Origin: Treponemataceae bacterium
Lineage (GTDB): Bacteria > Spirochaetota > Spirochaetia > Treponematales > Treponemataceae
DNA: 20,454 nucleotides
Direction of reading: 5' to 3'
Assembly (NCBI GenBank): GCA_024697985.1
Contig: JAILRX010000247.1
Location: 1 to 20,454, forward strand
Shown: in pieces, positions 1 through 7,931 of the stretch
How positions within the stretch are numbered: position 1 is the stretch's first letter
Layout of the letters: the number at the start of each line of letters is the position of its first letter
Position numbers and translations under genes: made by a program
Notes under the pieces: generated by a model
What the model saw: the letters and a program-made list of their open reading frames with translations, nothing else
The model's database searches: none
What the model was told of the DNA's origin: nothing

Positions 1-1908
1 GACGGTGCCGACCTCGAACAAGAATACGAGCTTACTGAAAACACAGGCGACTATCAGAGCATATTGAACAAAGAAAAGCTTCATCAGGTCATAGACGACT
101 TTTTGCAGAACAAGGCTTCTGACGGCAGAATCTACGTAGCCTTCGACACCGAAACAAACGGCCTTGATATAATGACTTCAAAACTCGCAGGCTTTTCGAT
201 TTGTGCCCAGGAGCGAAAATCCTATTACGTTCCTTTCGTGACAAAAGAAAGCGCAAACTCGCAGGATTTATTTTCTAATGCTCCTTCCTATGTGACGCAG
301 GATCAGGCTTTTGAAGAATTGGCACGACTTTTCTTTAATCCTGAAGTTACCATGCTGATGCATAACGCAAAGTTCGACATCGAAATCTTGATTTCGAACG
401 GCTTTTTCAAGAATTTCGGAAACGAATCAACTGGCGAAAGAGCGAATTTCAAATGCAAGGTTTACGACACGATGATTGCTGCCTGGCTTTTACAGAGTGA
501 AAAGCAGTCGATTTCTCTTGAAAAACTTGCAGAAACAAAACTGCATCTCAAGACAATTCCATTTGAAAGTCTTGTTAAAAAAGGCGAAACCTTCTTTGAC
601 GTTGAGCTTGAAACCGCCGTCAGATACGGTGCAGAAGATTCCGACCTGACTCTGATGCTCTGGCATCATTTTGAGCCGATCCTAAAGGAACAGAATCTTT
701 TCGACCTGTTTGAAAATCTTGAAATGCCCCTGATTCCGATTTTGGCTCAGATGGAAATATCTGGAATCCATATTGAAAAGCAGGAACTTGCTCTTTACGG
801 ACAGGAGCTTTCTTCAAACATCGAAACGCTCGAAAAGGAAATCTTTGAGATTACCGGCCACGAATTCAATATCGCTTCTCCTAAGCAGCTTGCAGAAGTT
901 CTTTTCAATGAACGCGGACTTTCACCGACAAGGGGTAAAAAAGGCTCAACGGATTCAGAGGTTCTTGAAGAACTGAAAAATCAGGATGAACTTCCTGGCA
1001 AAATCCTTGAATACCGCAAGAACACGAAACTTAAATCAACCTATGTCGATTCACTGGCTGCCCTTGCGGACAAAAACGACAAGCTTCATACAAACTTTTT
1101 CCAGACAGGAACCGCCACCGGCCGACTTTCAAGCCGCGACCCTAACCTTCAGAACATCCCGGTAAGAGAAGAAAGCGGAAGGCGAATCAGGCAGAGTTTC
1201 AGTGCGGCAAAAGGCAATTCACTGATTTCTGCTGACTACGCACAGATTGAGCTTGTAATTTTGGCCCATCTTTCAGGTGATAAAAATATGTGTGATGCCT
1301 TCAACAACGGAATTGATGTCCACAAATCAACGGCCTCCTTGATTTTTGGAGTTGATGCTGAAAACGTAACTCCAGAGATGAGGCGAACTGCAAAGGTCAT
1401 CAACTTTGGTGTCATTTACGGAATGAGCGCGTTCAAGCTGGCAAACGATCTTGGAATCACGAGAACCAGGGCCACAGAATTCATCAAGCAGTATTTTTCA
1501 ACCTATTCTGGTGTACACAAACTGATTACAGACGTCATCACCAGCTGCAGTGAAACAGGCTACGTGGAAACGCTTTTCGGAAGGAAGCGCTACATCAGGG
1601 CCATCAACAGCGTGAACAAAGTTGAAAAGGCCGGAGCCGAACGAATCGCCGTAAACACCCCGATTCAGGGAACAGCTGCCGATGTCGTAAAAAAAGCAAT
1701 GATCAGCGTTTACAATGCGCTTCAGGAAAAATTCCCGGAGGCAAAAATGCTGCTTCAGGTACACGACGAGCTTATCGTTGAATGCCCAGAAGAACAGGCC
1801 AAGGACGTAGCAGAACTCATCAAGGAGTGCATGGAAAACGTCGTCAAACTCAATGTGCCGCTCAGGGTTTCAGTTGAAATCGGAAAGCGATGGGGAGAAT
1901 TCCATTGA
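1..1908 (+). CDS. polA: DNA polymerase I, 3' part (5' end outside window)
   Basis: This is the exonuclease and polymerase part of DNA polymerase I, which fills gaps in repair and replaces Okazaki primers. The reading frame is open from base 1, so the TTG at 64 is not the true start, and the N-terminal 5'-nuclease domain must lie upstream of the window. The 3'-5' proofreading domain looks active: DxE motif (FDTETN, first Asp codon at 145), MHNAKFD (exo II) and YGAEDSD (exo III). In the polymerase domain I see TGRLSSRDPNLQNIP, motif A with catalytic DYAQIE (Asp codon at 1234), motif B RRTAK...NFGVIYG (from 1381, with Phe at the ddNTP-selectivity position) and motif C QVHDE (catalytic Asp codon at 1765). 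The residue after motif A QIEL is Val where most family members have Arg. The stop codon overlaps the start of coaE, so the two are probably co-transcribed. The family assignment is certain. Confidence 0.97.
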   Translation, partial: DGADLEQEYELTENTGDYQSILNKEKLHQVIDDFLQNKASDGRIYVAFDTETNGLDIMTSKLAGFSICAQERKSYYVPFVTKESANSQDLFSNAPSYVTQDQAFEELARLFFNPEVTMLMHNAKFDIEILISNGFFKNFGNESTGERANFKCKVYDTMIAAWLLQSEKQSISLEKLAETKLHLKTIPFESLVKKGETFFDVELETAVRYGAEDSDLTLMLWHHFEPILKEQNLFDLFENLEMPLIPILAQMEISGIHIEKQELALYGQELSSNIETLEKEIFEITGHEFNIASPKQLAEVLFNERGLSPTRGKKGSTDSEVLEELKNQDELPGKILEYRKNTKLKSTYVDSLAALADKNDKLHTNFFQTGTATGRLSSRDPNLQNIPVREESGRRIRQSFSAAKGNSLISADYAQIELVILAHLSGDKNMCDAFNNGIDVHKSTASLIFGVDAENVTPEMRRTAKVINFGVIYGMSAFKLANDLGITRTRATEFIKQYFSTYSGVHKLITDVITSCSETGYVETLFGRKRYIRAINSVNKVEKAGAERIAVNTPIQGTAADVVKKAMISVYNALQEKFPEAKMLLQVHDELIVECPEEQAKDVAELIKECMENVVKLNVPLRVSVEIGKRWGEFH

Positions 1909-2540
1909 AAAATTCCGGTCAGTTTCCAAAGACAAAGGTCATCGGGCTTACAGGACCGATGGCAAGCGGAAAAAATCTTGCAGCCTCAATTTTGGAAAGC
2001 TTTGGATGCGTAAGCGTTGATGCGGACCTTTTAGTCCATCAGGCCGTCGAAATGGCAAAACCTCAGATTCTGGAAACCTTCGGCGAAAAAGCCAAAGAAA
2101 TGAAAATCGAAATCCTTGATGAGCAAGGAAAAATCAACAGAAGAGAGCTTGCAAAAATCGTTTTTCTTTCAGAAGAGAACCTGAAAAAGCAGGAAGGAAT
2201 CGTCCATCCGATTGTTGAAAAACTTACACTCGACTTCATCGGAGAAAACAGCGACAAGGTCGTAATCGTAAATGCCACCGTCCTTCACAAAATTCCACTC
2301 GTCAAAAATTGTGACGCATTGATTTTCATCACAGCCCCTGCCTTAAAAAGACTTATCAGGGCAAAAAATCGCGACCATCTTGAAACAAAGCAGATTTTGC
2401 AAAGATTTCACAGTCAAAAACATTTATTTGCTAAATATAAAAAATTAAATTCCGATATATATAGAGTAATGAACTTTGGTTCAAAAACAAAACTTGAACG
2501 CTCTTTGAGCAAAGTTTTCAAGGAAATTATTTCTCTATAA
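1905..2540 (+). CDS. coaE: Dephospho-CoA kinase
   Basis: Dephospho-CoA kinase phosphorylates the 3'-OH of dephospho-CoA with ATP, the last step of CoA synthesis, in the cytoplasm. Visible signatures are the N-terminal strand and P-loop GLTGPMASGKN (residues 14-24), the VDAD acid motif and IVHPIVE in the middle, and a C-terminal SDIYRVMNFG stretch that corresponds to the family's xDxxIxN region. The length of 211 residues is normal. I chose the TTG at 1905 because GGGGAG at 1892-1897 sits 7 bases before it and it overlaps the polA stop in a TTGA junction. An in-frame ATG at 1890 is the alternative, with only a weak GGA before it. Oddities: the P-loop has Pro after the first Gly, and Asn where Ser or Thr normally coordinates Mg. 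Gene order suggests one transcript with polA and the SPOR gene. Confidence 0.88.
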   Translation: MKNSGQFPKTKVIGLTGPMASGKNLAASILESFGCVSVDADLLVHQAVEMAKPQILETFGEKAKEMKIEILDEQGKINRRELAKIVFLSEENLKKQEGIVHPIVEKLTLDFIGENSDKVVIVNATVLHKIPLVKNCDALIFITAPALKRLIRAKNRDHLETKQILQRFHSQKHLFAKYKKLNSDIYRVMNFGSKTKLERSLSKVFKEIISL

Positions 2541-2556
2541 TATAAGGAATTTAGAT

Positions 2557-3426
2557 ATGGATCAAAAACGAACTCTTTGGATTGTTGCCGCAGTAGGATT
2601 ATTCCTGCTCGTTGTAATTGGATTTGCTGCAATCATCTATGCACCAAAAGCCAGCTCTTCAAGACCGACAAATTCACTTCAGTCTTCAAATGACATTTGG
2701 ACTTCCGCACAAAACTCAGATTTCATCCCGATTTATCCTGAAAAACGAGCTGCAGCAGGAACAGAAACTGATGAAAACTTCCTTCCAAGCGACTCTATGA
2801 TGCTTACAGAAGATGCCGATTCTAAAACCGCTGACACAAAAACCGCTGATGCAAAAAACGCTGATGCCAAAACAGCCGATTCAGCAGAAATGCACGTAAG
2901 GGATTTGACCGTCATCAGTGAAAATACAAAATTCGTTTCAAACGGACAGACAATCGATTTGACAGGAATCATCAATACAAATCAGCCTACAGTAAACCAG
3001 AACAAGGTTGCTGAAACTCCAGCGCCTAAAACCGTTGAGACAAAACCTGTAAGCAGACCGGTTGTAAAAGCTGCACCAGCTCCTGCAAAACCTGCTGCAA
3101 AGGCCGCACCATCTTCAGCAAAACCTGCTGCAAAGGCCGCTACAGCAAGTGCTGCTACACAGAGCGTTCCAAAATTCTGGATTCAGGCTTCGTCTTACTC
3201 AAGCAAGAAAAATGCTGAAGAAGCACGAAACGCCTTGAGTGCCGAAAAGATTCCTGCTGAAATCTTTACTTACACAGATGCAAAAGGCGCTCTTTTCTAC
3301 AGGGTTCGAGTTGGACCTTATTCAACAAAGAGCGAAGCAGAATACTGGCAGACAAGAATCAAGTCTATCAGCAAGTTTGCAAACACTCAGACTTATATAA
3401 CAAATTCAACTGCTAAAGCAAAATAA
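2557..3426 (+). CDS. Membrane-anchored SPOR-domain protein
   Basis: This 289-residue protein has one N-terminal membrane segment (about residues 7-28) behind a short basic N-terminus, a long low-complexity linker, and a C-terminal SPOR domain (about 205-284, from FWIQASSYSS through YRVRVGPYSTKSEAE). SPOR domains bind denuded glycan strands, typically at the division septum, so the likely picture is an inner-membrane protein reaching peptidoglycan through a periplasmic linker. The linker holds two repeat tracts: about four ADxKT units (2815-2880) and two 11-residue KAAPxxAKPAA units (3067-3132). AAGGA at 2544-2548, 8 bases before the ATG, supports the start. It begins 16 bases after coaE and is followed by a strong terminator, so it ends the polA-coaE-SPOR transcript. 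SPOR assignment is confident; a role in division is inferred from the family. Confidence 0.88.
   Translation: MDQKRTLWIVAAVGLFLLVVIGFAAIIYAPKASSSRPTNSLQSSNDIWTSAQNSDFIPIYPEKRAAAGTETDENFLPSDSMMLTEDADSKTADTKTADAKNADAKTADSAEMHVRDLTVISENTKFVSNGQTIDLTGIINTNQPTVNQNKVAETPAPKTVETKPVSRPVVKAAPAPAKPAAKAAPSSAKPAAKAATASAATQSVPKFWIQASSYSSKKNAEEARNALSAEKIPAEIFTYTDAKGALFYRVRVGPYSTKSEAEYWQTRIKSISKFANTQTYITNSTAKAK
2815..2880 (+). repeat. 15-bp coding repeat (ADxKT units) in SPOR linker
   Basis: About 4.4 imperfect units of 15 bases encode ADSKT, ADTKT, ADAKN, ADAKT, AD. Because the unit length is a multiple of three, gain or loss of a unit would change linker length without shifting frame. Confidence 0.8.
3067..3132 (+). 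repeat. Two 33-bp coding repeats (KAAPxxAKPAA) in SPOR linker
   Basis: Two adjacent 33-base units encode KAAPAPAKPAA and KAAPSSAKPAA, followed by a partial third unit (KAAT). A core running from the Ala codon at 3085 into the next unit is repeated exactly from 3118. The Ala/Pro/Lys composition fits an extended periplasmic spacer. Confidence 0.8.
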
Positions 3427-3449
3427 GCTTAGCAGGCAAAATATCAGAA

Positions 3450-3494
3450 AGGCAGAGCCAAAAGCATAAAAGCGAAGGTTCTGCCTTTTTTTTT
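3450..3494 (+). terminator. Rho-independent terminator after the SPOR gene
   Basis: A 10-base-pair stem is formed by aggcagagcc (3450-3459) and ggttctgcct (3477-3486) with one G-T wobble and a 17-base loop. The nine T residues at 3486-3494 begin with the last stem base. It closes the polA-coaE-SPOR transcript and separates it from the next plus-strand gene. Confidence 0.9.
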
Positions 3495-3529
3495 AACTCA
3501 AAATTGATTTTTCACACAATAAATTATGT

Positions 3530-4969
3530 ATGGAAATAAAAAAATCAATTTTGTTTCTCATGATTTGTCTTTTTTCGCTGTTTGCATCTGATGCAAAAAC
3601 TTCACAAAGCAAGGGCATTCTTTTGCAGGGAAAATACAAATACGAAAACGAAGCAAATCTGTTTGCATTGAAACTTCAGGACAATCTTTTTTCTTCAGTC
3701 GTCCACACAGAAATCTACCCGGAAAGCGGCTTAAAAAACTGGGGTACACGATTTTATGACGGAAATCTTTATCTAAATCTGGGTAGCTTAAGTTTTTCAG
3801 GTTTGAAAAGCCGCATGAACAACCCGAACTGGCAGGGAATCGATGCGCTTAAAACAATAAAAGTTGATTCGCTCAAAGCCAGAAGTCAAAACCCCGCCAC
3901 CTGGTCAAGTTCCACGCCTTTTTCAGCCTTTGCAAGCTATACGCTGCCACTGGAAAACACAGTTTCTTTTAAGCCTGCTTTTTCGTTTGTCTGGACGCCT
4001 TCCTTTATTAAAACCGAGGATGAAAAAACTGATGAAGAAATTTTTACCGATAGTTCTCTTTATTTTGCAAGTCTTCTTTTTCCTTTTAGATTTAAGGCTA
4101 AAAAAAGTGGCAGCATCAGGCTCGATTTTACGCTTAACTACGGCACAAATTACCTTGAAAACAATGAGAAAAGCTGGTACTTGGATGAACCTTTTTTTCA
4201 AAGCGAAAGGCAGCATTTATTCATGGAAACGCTTTATTTTTACAGCCGGTATTTTTCTTTCCAGACTCTTTTTGGACAGAACTCAAGTCCACAAGGTTCT
4301 GTTAAGCTCTACAACAGAACTGATGCGCTCTTAACAGTTGATTTTTCACGTGACGCACATTTTTCGACCGAAGCACGCCTTCTTTTATGTCAGAACGACT
4401 TGCATTCCCTTTCAGGCAAAACACTTCGAGTCCCCCTGCACTATTGCATTCTTCCAGAATTCACATTCGACTTGAAAAACTCAAGTCTTTCCTTTTCTTT
4501 CCTGTTTGATGCGCAATACAAGTATTCAGGCGGGAAAGAAGCACAAAGCCTGAATTCAAATCTTTATCAGGGAGCTGTCGAACTGGATTTTCTTTACTGG
4601 AATCTGAGCACAAAATACACGCACTCTGATGTCAATGAAGTTTACCTTGGATTTTGGGTTCAGGCTTTAAAAAACAAGACAGCAAGATTGAATTTAAACG
4701 GAAGCCTTAAATTTCAAAATGAAATCTGGAGTGCGACTTTTCTTGCCCGATGCACTTTTTTTTCAAAACAGGATTCATTCTTGCTGACGGCCTCATTTTC
4801 ACTCCAGGATGACTATCAATTTCAGACCCTTTCCTGGCAAGGCAAATTATCCTTTTCGTGTTTTGGATTTACAGGGGGCTGCACAATAAAAAAAGCAGCG
4901 TTCAAATCAGACTCGGCTGATTCAAACACTGCCTTCGATTTTTATCTTGGGTATTGCGCCAAATTTTGA
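3530..4969 (+). CDS. Secreted, probable outer-membrane beta-barrel protein, unrecognised
   Basis: I do not recognise a family for this 479-residue protein. Residues 1-22 form a signal peptide (MEIKK, then a hydrophobic core ending near LFASDA). The rest has no hydrophobic helix but many short alternating aromatic and polar stretches, for example LTASFSLQDDYQFQTLSWQGKL, and it ends in YLGYCAKF. A C-terminal Phe after alternating residues is the usual signal for insertion of beta-barrels into the outer membrane, so an outer-membrane barrel is the best inference. There are few Cys and no recognisable enzymatic motif. The ATG at 3530 is chosen because it gives the complete signal peptide, but no Shine-Dalgarno sequence precedes it. 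The gene stands alone between the terminator at 3494 and nagB, with which it converges at a 3-base gap. Confidence 0.75.
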   Translation: MEIKKSILFLMICLFSLFASDAKTSQSKGILLQGKYKYENEANLFALKLQDNLFSSVVHTEIYPESGLKNWGTRFYDGNLYLNLGSLSFSGLKSRMNNPNWQGIDALKTIKVDSLKARSQNPATWSSSTPFSAFASYTLPLENTVSFKPAFSFVWTPSFIKTEDEKTDEEIFTDSSLYFASLLFPFRFKAKKSGSIRLDFTLNYGTNYLENNEKSWYLDEPFFQSERQHLFMETLYFYSRYFSFQTLFGQNSSPQGSVKLYNRTDALLTVDFSRDAHFSTEARLLLCQNDLHSLSGKTLRVPLHYCILPEFTFDLKNSSLSFSFLFDAQYKYSGGKEAQSLNSNLYQGAVELDFLYWNLSTKYTHSDVNEVYLGFWVQALKNKTARLNLNGSLKFQNEIWSATFLARCTFFSKQDSFLLTASFSLQDDYQFQTLSWQGKLSFSCFGFTGGCTIKKAAFKSDSADSNTAFDFYLGYCAKF

Positions 4970-4972
4970 AAA

Positions 4973-5776
4973 CTAAAAAGAGTTGTCCAAATTTTCGCTT
5001 TCAATATCCTTGAAATATTTTGCAGTTCCGCACTTGATTTCGTCCGTAGCATCCTCGTCGCAAACGATTACGGCCTTTTTGTGAAGCTGCAGTGCACTGA
5101 CTGTCCACATCTGGCTTACACCGCCTTCGATTGCATGCTGCAAGGCACGGGCCTTGTTATGACCTGTAATCAAAATCATTACTTCGTCTGAATCACAGAC
5201 AGTTCCGACACCAACAGTCAATGCCGTATCAGGAACCTGCGAAATATCGCCGTCAAAGAAGCGCGAATTGACCTGAATCGTTTCTTTTGTCAAAGTCTTG
5301 ATTCTGGTGCGACTTGAAAGAGATGAGCCTGGTTCATTGAAAGCAATATGTCCGTCTACGCCGACTCCGCCTAAAAACAGACGGATTCCGCCACTGGCAG
5401 CAATTGCCTTTTCGTATGCGGCACATTCAGCTTCCAAATCCTGAGCCATTCCGTTAAGAATATGCACATTCTCTTTTTTGATGTTAATCTTGCTGAAAAA
5501 GTTATCCCACATAAATCTGTGGTAACTCTGCGGATGATCTTCCGGAAGTCCAACATATTCATCCATATTGAAAGTAACGACGTGCTCAAACGAAACTTTT
5601 CCTTGCTCGTAAAGAGAAATCAAAGCTTTATAAGTTCCAAGTGGAGTACTTCCAGTAGGCAATCCAAGTACAAAAGGTTTTTTTGCAGTAGGAGCAAAAT
5701 CATTTATGCGTTTTGCAATATGATTTGCTGCCCAGATACTGCATTTTTCATAATCATCCTGAATGATAACTCTCAT
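4973..5776 (-). CDS. nagB: Glucosamine-6-phosphate deaminase
   Basis: NagB converts glucosamine 6-phosphate to fructose 6-phosphate and ammonia, feeding amino sugars from chitin, mucin or recycled peptidoglycan into glycolysis. At 267 residues it is full length, and it carries LGLPTGSTPLGTY (phosphate-binding loop), NMDEYVGL with D72, and GVGVDGHIAFNEPGSSL with D141, H143 and E148. These are the catalytic residues and sit at the same numbers as in the E. coli enzyme. AAGAAGG about 7 bases before the ATG supports the start. It lies 18 bases downstream of the uracil permease gene and is probably the last gene of the ABC-permease-nagB transcript. No nagA or sugar transporter is beside it, so its link to the permease is positional only. 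Assignment is certain. Confidence 0.97.
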   Translation of the reverse strand: MRVIIQDDYEKCSIWAANHIAKRINDFAPTAKKPFVLGLPTGSTPLGTYKALISLYEQGKVSFEHVVTFNMDEYVGLPEDHPQSYHRFMWDNFFSKINIKKENVHILNGMAQDLEAECAAYEKAIAASGGIRLFLGGVGVDGHIAFNEPGSSLSSRTRIKTLTKETIQVNSRFFDGDISQVPDTALTVGVGTVCDSDEVMILITGHNKARALQHAIEGGVSQMWTVSALQLHKKAVIVCDEDATDEIKCGTAKYFKDIESENLDNSF

Positions 5777-5794
5777 TTAATGACCTTCTTTATA

Positions 5795-7132
5795 TCAGTC
5801 TGATTCTTTTGAAAGAACCAAATTTGTAATGATTCCAAGAATCAAAGCACATGCAACAGTTCGAATTTCTACTTTTCCGAAATGAACGACCATTCCGCCA
5901 ACACCTGTAATGAAAATTACTGATGCAACGAAAAGATTTCTATTTTTGTTCAAATCAACAGTCTGGAACATCTTGAATCCTGAAACTGCGATGAATCCAT
6001 ACAAAGCGATACAAACACCGCCCATTACGCAACTTGGAATTGTTTCAAGGAAGGCTACAAGTGGTGAAAGGAGTGAGAAAACAACACAGAGGATTGCACA
6101 CCACCAGATTGAAATTGTAGAAGCGTTTCGTGTGATTGCTACACATCCGATTGATTCACCGTATGTTGTGTTAGGACAGCCGCCGAACAAAGTACTTACC
6201 ATAGTTCCTACACCGTCTCCCAAAAGAGTTCTTGTAAGGCCAGGTTCTTCAAGAAGGTTTACGCCGACGATTGAAGAAAGGTTTTTGTGGTCTGCAAGAT
6301 GTTCTGCAAATACAACGAAGGCAACCGGTACATAGGCAGCAAACAATGTAAGGATGTAAGAGCCTGTGATTCCTTTAAGACCTTCGATTCCACCCTTTAC
6401 AAAAGCAAATTGTGGAAGTGCGATATATCCAGAAACTGAATGCCAGTCAAGGTTCTTGAGAGCACCGTAATTGATTACGATGAATGAAGGAACATCAGCA
6501 AGATATCCGATCAAAGCGTAGATTGAAGCGACGATGTATCCTGCAAGAATTCCGATGATGAAAGGAATGAGTTTTCCGATTTTCTTTCCGTAGGTTGAGC
6601 AGATCATCGTAACGAACAAAGTGATGAGTCCGCAAACCAAGGCTACGTTAGAACTTCCGCCTTCTACGTTAGATCTCATCAAATCGCCAACAGCGTTTCC
6701 AGAAAGGCTCAATCCGATGATTGCAACAGTTGGTCCGATGATTACAGGCGGCATAAGTTTATCAATCCATTTTACACCGCAGAATTTAACTACAATCGCA
6801 ATGATTACATAAACGAGACCGGCCATGACTGCACCGATAATCAATCCCCAGTAACCTACTGAAATTGAAGCGGCTCCACCAAAGGCGCTGAACATTGATC
6901 CGATGAAAGCAAAAGAGCTTCCCAAGAATACAGGGCTGGCGCTCTTTGTAAAAAGCAAATACACGAATGTTCCGATTCCGGCTCCAAAAAGAGCTGCAGA
7001 AGCTGTAAGGCCATGTCCTACGATAGCAGGAACGGCAATTGTAGCAGCCATGATAGCCAAAAGCTGCTGGATGGCAAACAGAATTACCTTGCCAAAACTA
7101 GGTTTATCCTTGATTTTATAAACCAAATCCAT
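5795..7132 (-). CDS. uraA: Uracil permease, NCS2 (UraA/PyrP) family
   Basis: This 445-residue integral membrane protein has the many hydrophobic segments expected of the NCS2 nucleobase:cation symporters and lies in the inner membrane. Diagnostic stretches are FAEHLADH (E277, H278, H282), matching the substrate-binding Glu/His segment of UraA, and GGCPNTTYGESIG (E326), matching NTTYGENIG with its second substrate-contacting Glu. The NTTYGE signature favours uracil over xanthine or purines, but specificity is inferred. Translation signals are strong: GGAGGA 7 bases before the ATG. It starts 26 bases after the ABC ATPase gene and ends 18 bases before nagB, with no promoter or terminator seen in either gap. 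No pyr attenuator or PyrR site is visible upstream. Confidence 0.9.
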   Translation of the reverse strand: MDLVYKIKDKPSFGKVILFAIQQLLAIMAATIAVPAIVGHGLTASAALFGAGIGTFVYLLFTKSASPVFLGSSFAFIGSMFSAFGGAASISVGYWGLIIGAVMAGLVYVIIAIVVKFCGVKWIDKLMPPVIIGPTVAIIGLSLSGNAVGDLMRSNVEGGSSNVALVCGLITLFVTMICSTYGKKIGKLIPFIIGILAGYIVASIYALIGYLADVPSFIVINYGALKNLDWHSVSGYIALPQFAFVKGGIEGLKGITGSYILTLFAAYVPVAFVVFAEHLADHKNLSSIVGVNLLEEPGLTRTLLGDGVGTMVSTLFGGCPNTTYGESIGCVAITRNASTISIWWCAILCVVFSLLSPLVAFLETIPSCVMGGVCIALYGFIAVSGFKMFQTVDLNKNRNLFVASVIFITGVGGMVVHFGKVEIRTVACALILGIITNLVLSKESD

Positions 7133-7158
7133 TTTTTCTTCCTCCGTTTTTTCAACTT

Positions 7159-7893
7159 TTAATTGCTTATAATTTTTCCATCCAAAATCTTTACGACACG
7201 GTCGGCCAAATCTACGATTTTCTGGTCATGTGTCGAAAAAATAAAGGTTGTTTCAAATTCCTTGTTTATTTCTTTCATCAGCTGAAGTATCTGATTTCCC
7301 GTTTCAGTATCGAGGTTTGCCGTCGGTTCGTCGGCCAGGATGATCGGGGCCTTTGTCGCAAGGGCGCGGGCTATGGCAACACGCTGTCTCTGTCCGCCTG
7401 AAAGTTCGTTCGGTCGATGAGTAACCCACTTTTCAAGGCCTACTCGATTGATCAGATACATGATCCATTCTTTCTGTTCCTTTTTTTTCATGCCGCGGAT
7501 ATTTTCGATTCCAAGATGAAAAGGATATTCGATATTCTGATAGACGTTCAGGACAGGGAAAAGATTGAAGCTTTGGAAAATGATGCCGACATTGTTCTTT
7601 CTGATTCTGCAGATGCGGCTGTCAGCTTCACGTGAAATCTTGCCGTTTTTTATATAATACTTTTGATCTTCATCAGTAAAAACCGGGTTGCCGTTAATAA
7701 AAACTTTACCGGCATTGGGCATATCAATCAAACCTAAAATATTAAGAATAGTAGATTTGCCGCTTCCAGAAGGACCTGAAATAGTCAAAAACTCACCTTT
7801 TTCAATTGAAAGATTGATGTCTTTAAGAGCCTCTACCTGGATTGCACCCATTTGATAGATTTTTTTGATGTCTTTAAGTTCGATTAGTGCCAT
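7159..7893 (-). CDS. ABC transporter ATP-binding protein, LolD/MacB type, orphan
   Basis: This cytoplasmic ABC ATPase of 244 residues belongs to the LolD/FtsE/MacB group, which powers lipoprotein release or substrate extrusion with an FtsX-like permease. It shows Walker A GPSGSGKST (about residues 40-48), Q-loop FQSFNLFP, signature LSGGQRQR, Walker B IILADEPT and the switch STHD. An extra charged stretch of about 25-30 residues (TDEDQKYYIKNGK onward) lies between Walker A and the Q-loop. No permease partner is in the window; the neighbour is a secondary uracil transporter. I chose the ATG at 7893 because MALIELKDIKK is where the family normally begins. The frame stays open to a TTG at 7953, and another ATG is at 7920. 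A TTGACA promoter lies immediately upstream, leaving almost no leader. The fold is certain; the substrate is unknown. Confidence 0.9.
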   Translation of the reverse strand: MALIELKDIKKIYQMGAIQVEALKDINLSIEKGEFLTISGPSGSGKSTILNILGLIDMPNAGKVFINGNPVFTDEDQKYYIKNGKISREADSRICRIRKNNVGIIFQSFNLFPVLNVYQNIEYPFHLGIENIRGMKKKEQKEWIMYLINRVGLEKWVTHRPNELSGGQRQRVAIARALATKAPIILADEPTANLDTETGNQILQLMKEINKEFETTFIFSTHDQKIVDLADRVVKILDGKIISN

Positions 7894-7902
7894 CAATATT
7901 AA

Positions 7903-7931
7903 ATGGTACGAGAAACACATAAATTTGTCAA
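7903..7931 (-). promoter_or_regulatory. Sigma70-type promoter for the ABC ATPase gene (possible leaderless start)
   Basis: On the minus strand TTGACA (7926-7931) is followed after 17 bases by TACCAT (7903-7908, 4 of 6 matches). A start 6-7 bases further on would fall at about 7896-7897, only 3-4 bases before the ATG at 7893, leaving no room for a ribosome binding site. A perfect AGGAGGT (7941-7947) lies upstream of the -35 box and would not be in that transcript. Confidence 0.5.

Noticed and set aside
64..66. TTG as the true start of polA
   Set aside because: The frame is open to base 1 and full-length PolA needs an upstream nuclease domain; there is no ribosome binding site before the TTG.
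3504..3529. Possible promoter TTGATT before the outer-membrane protein gene
   Set aside because: No -10 box with acceptable spacing and match; the nearest hexamers give only 3-4 matches in a very A+T-rich stretch.
3864..4334. Open frames on both strands inside the outer-membrane protein gene
   Set aside because: Low-complexity Phe/Leu/Lys-rich frames inside a well-supported secreted protein; no start signals.
4959..4995. Direct repeat of ccaaatttt (4959-4967 and 4987-4995) at the OMP/nagB junction
   Set aside because: Nine A+T-rich bases repeated once, in direct orientation, give no hairpin and are likely chance; not a terminator or attachment site.
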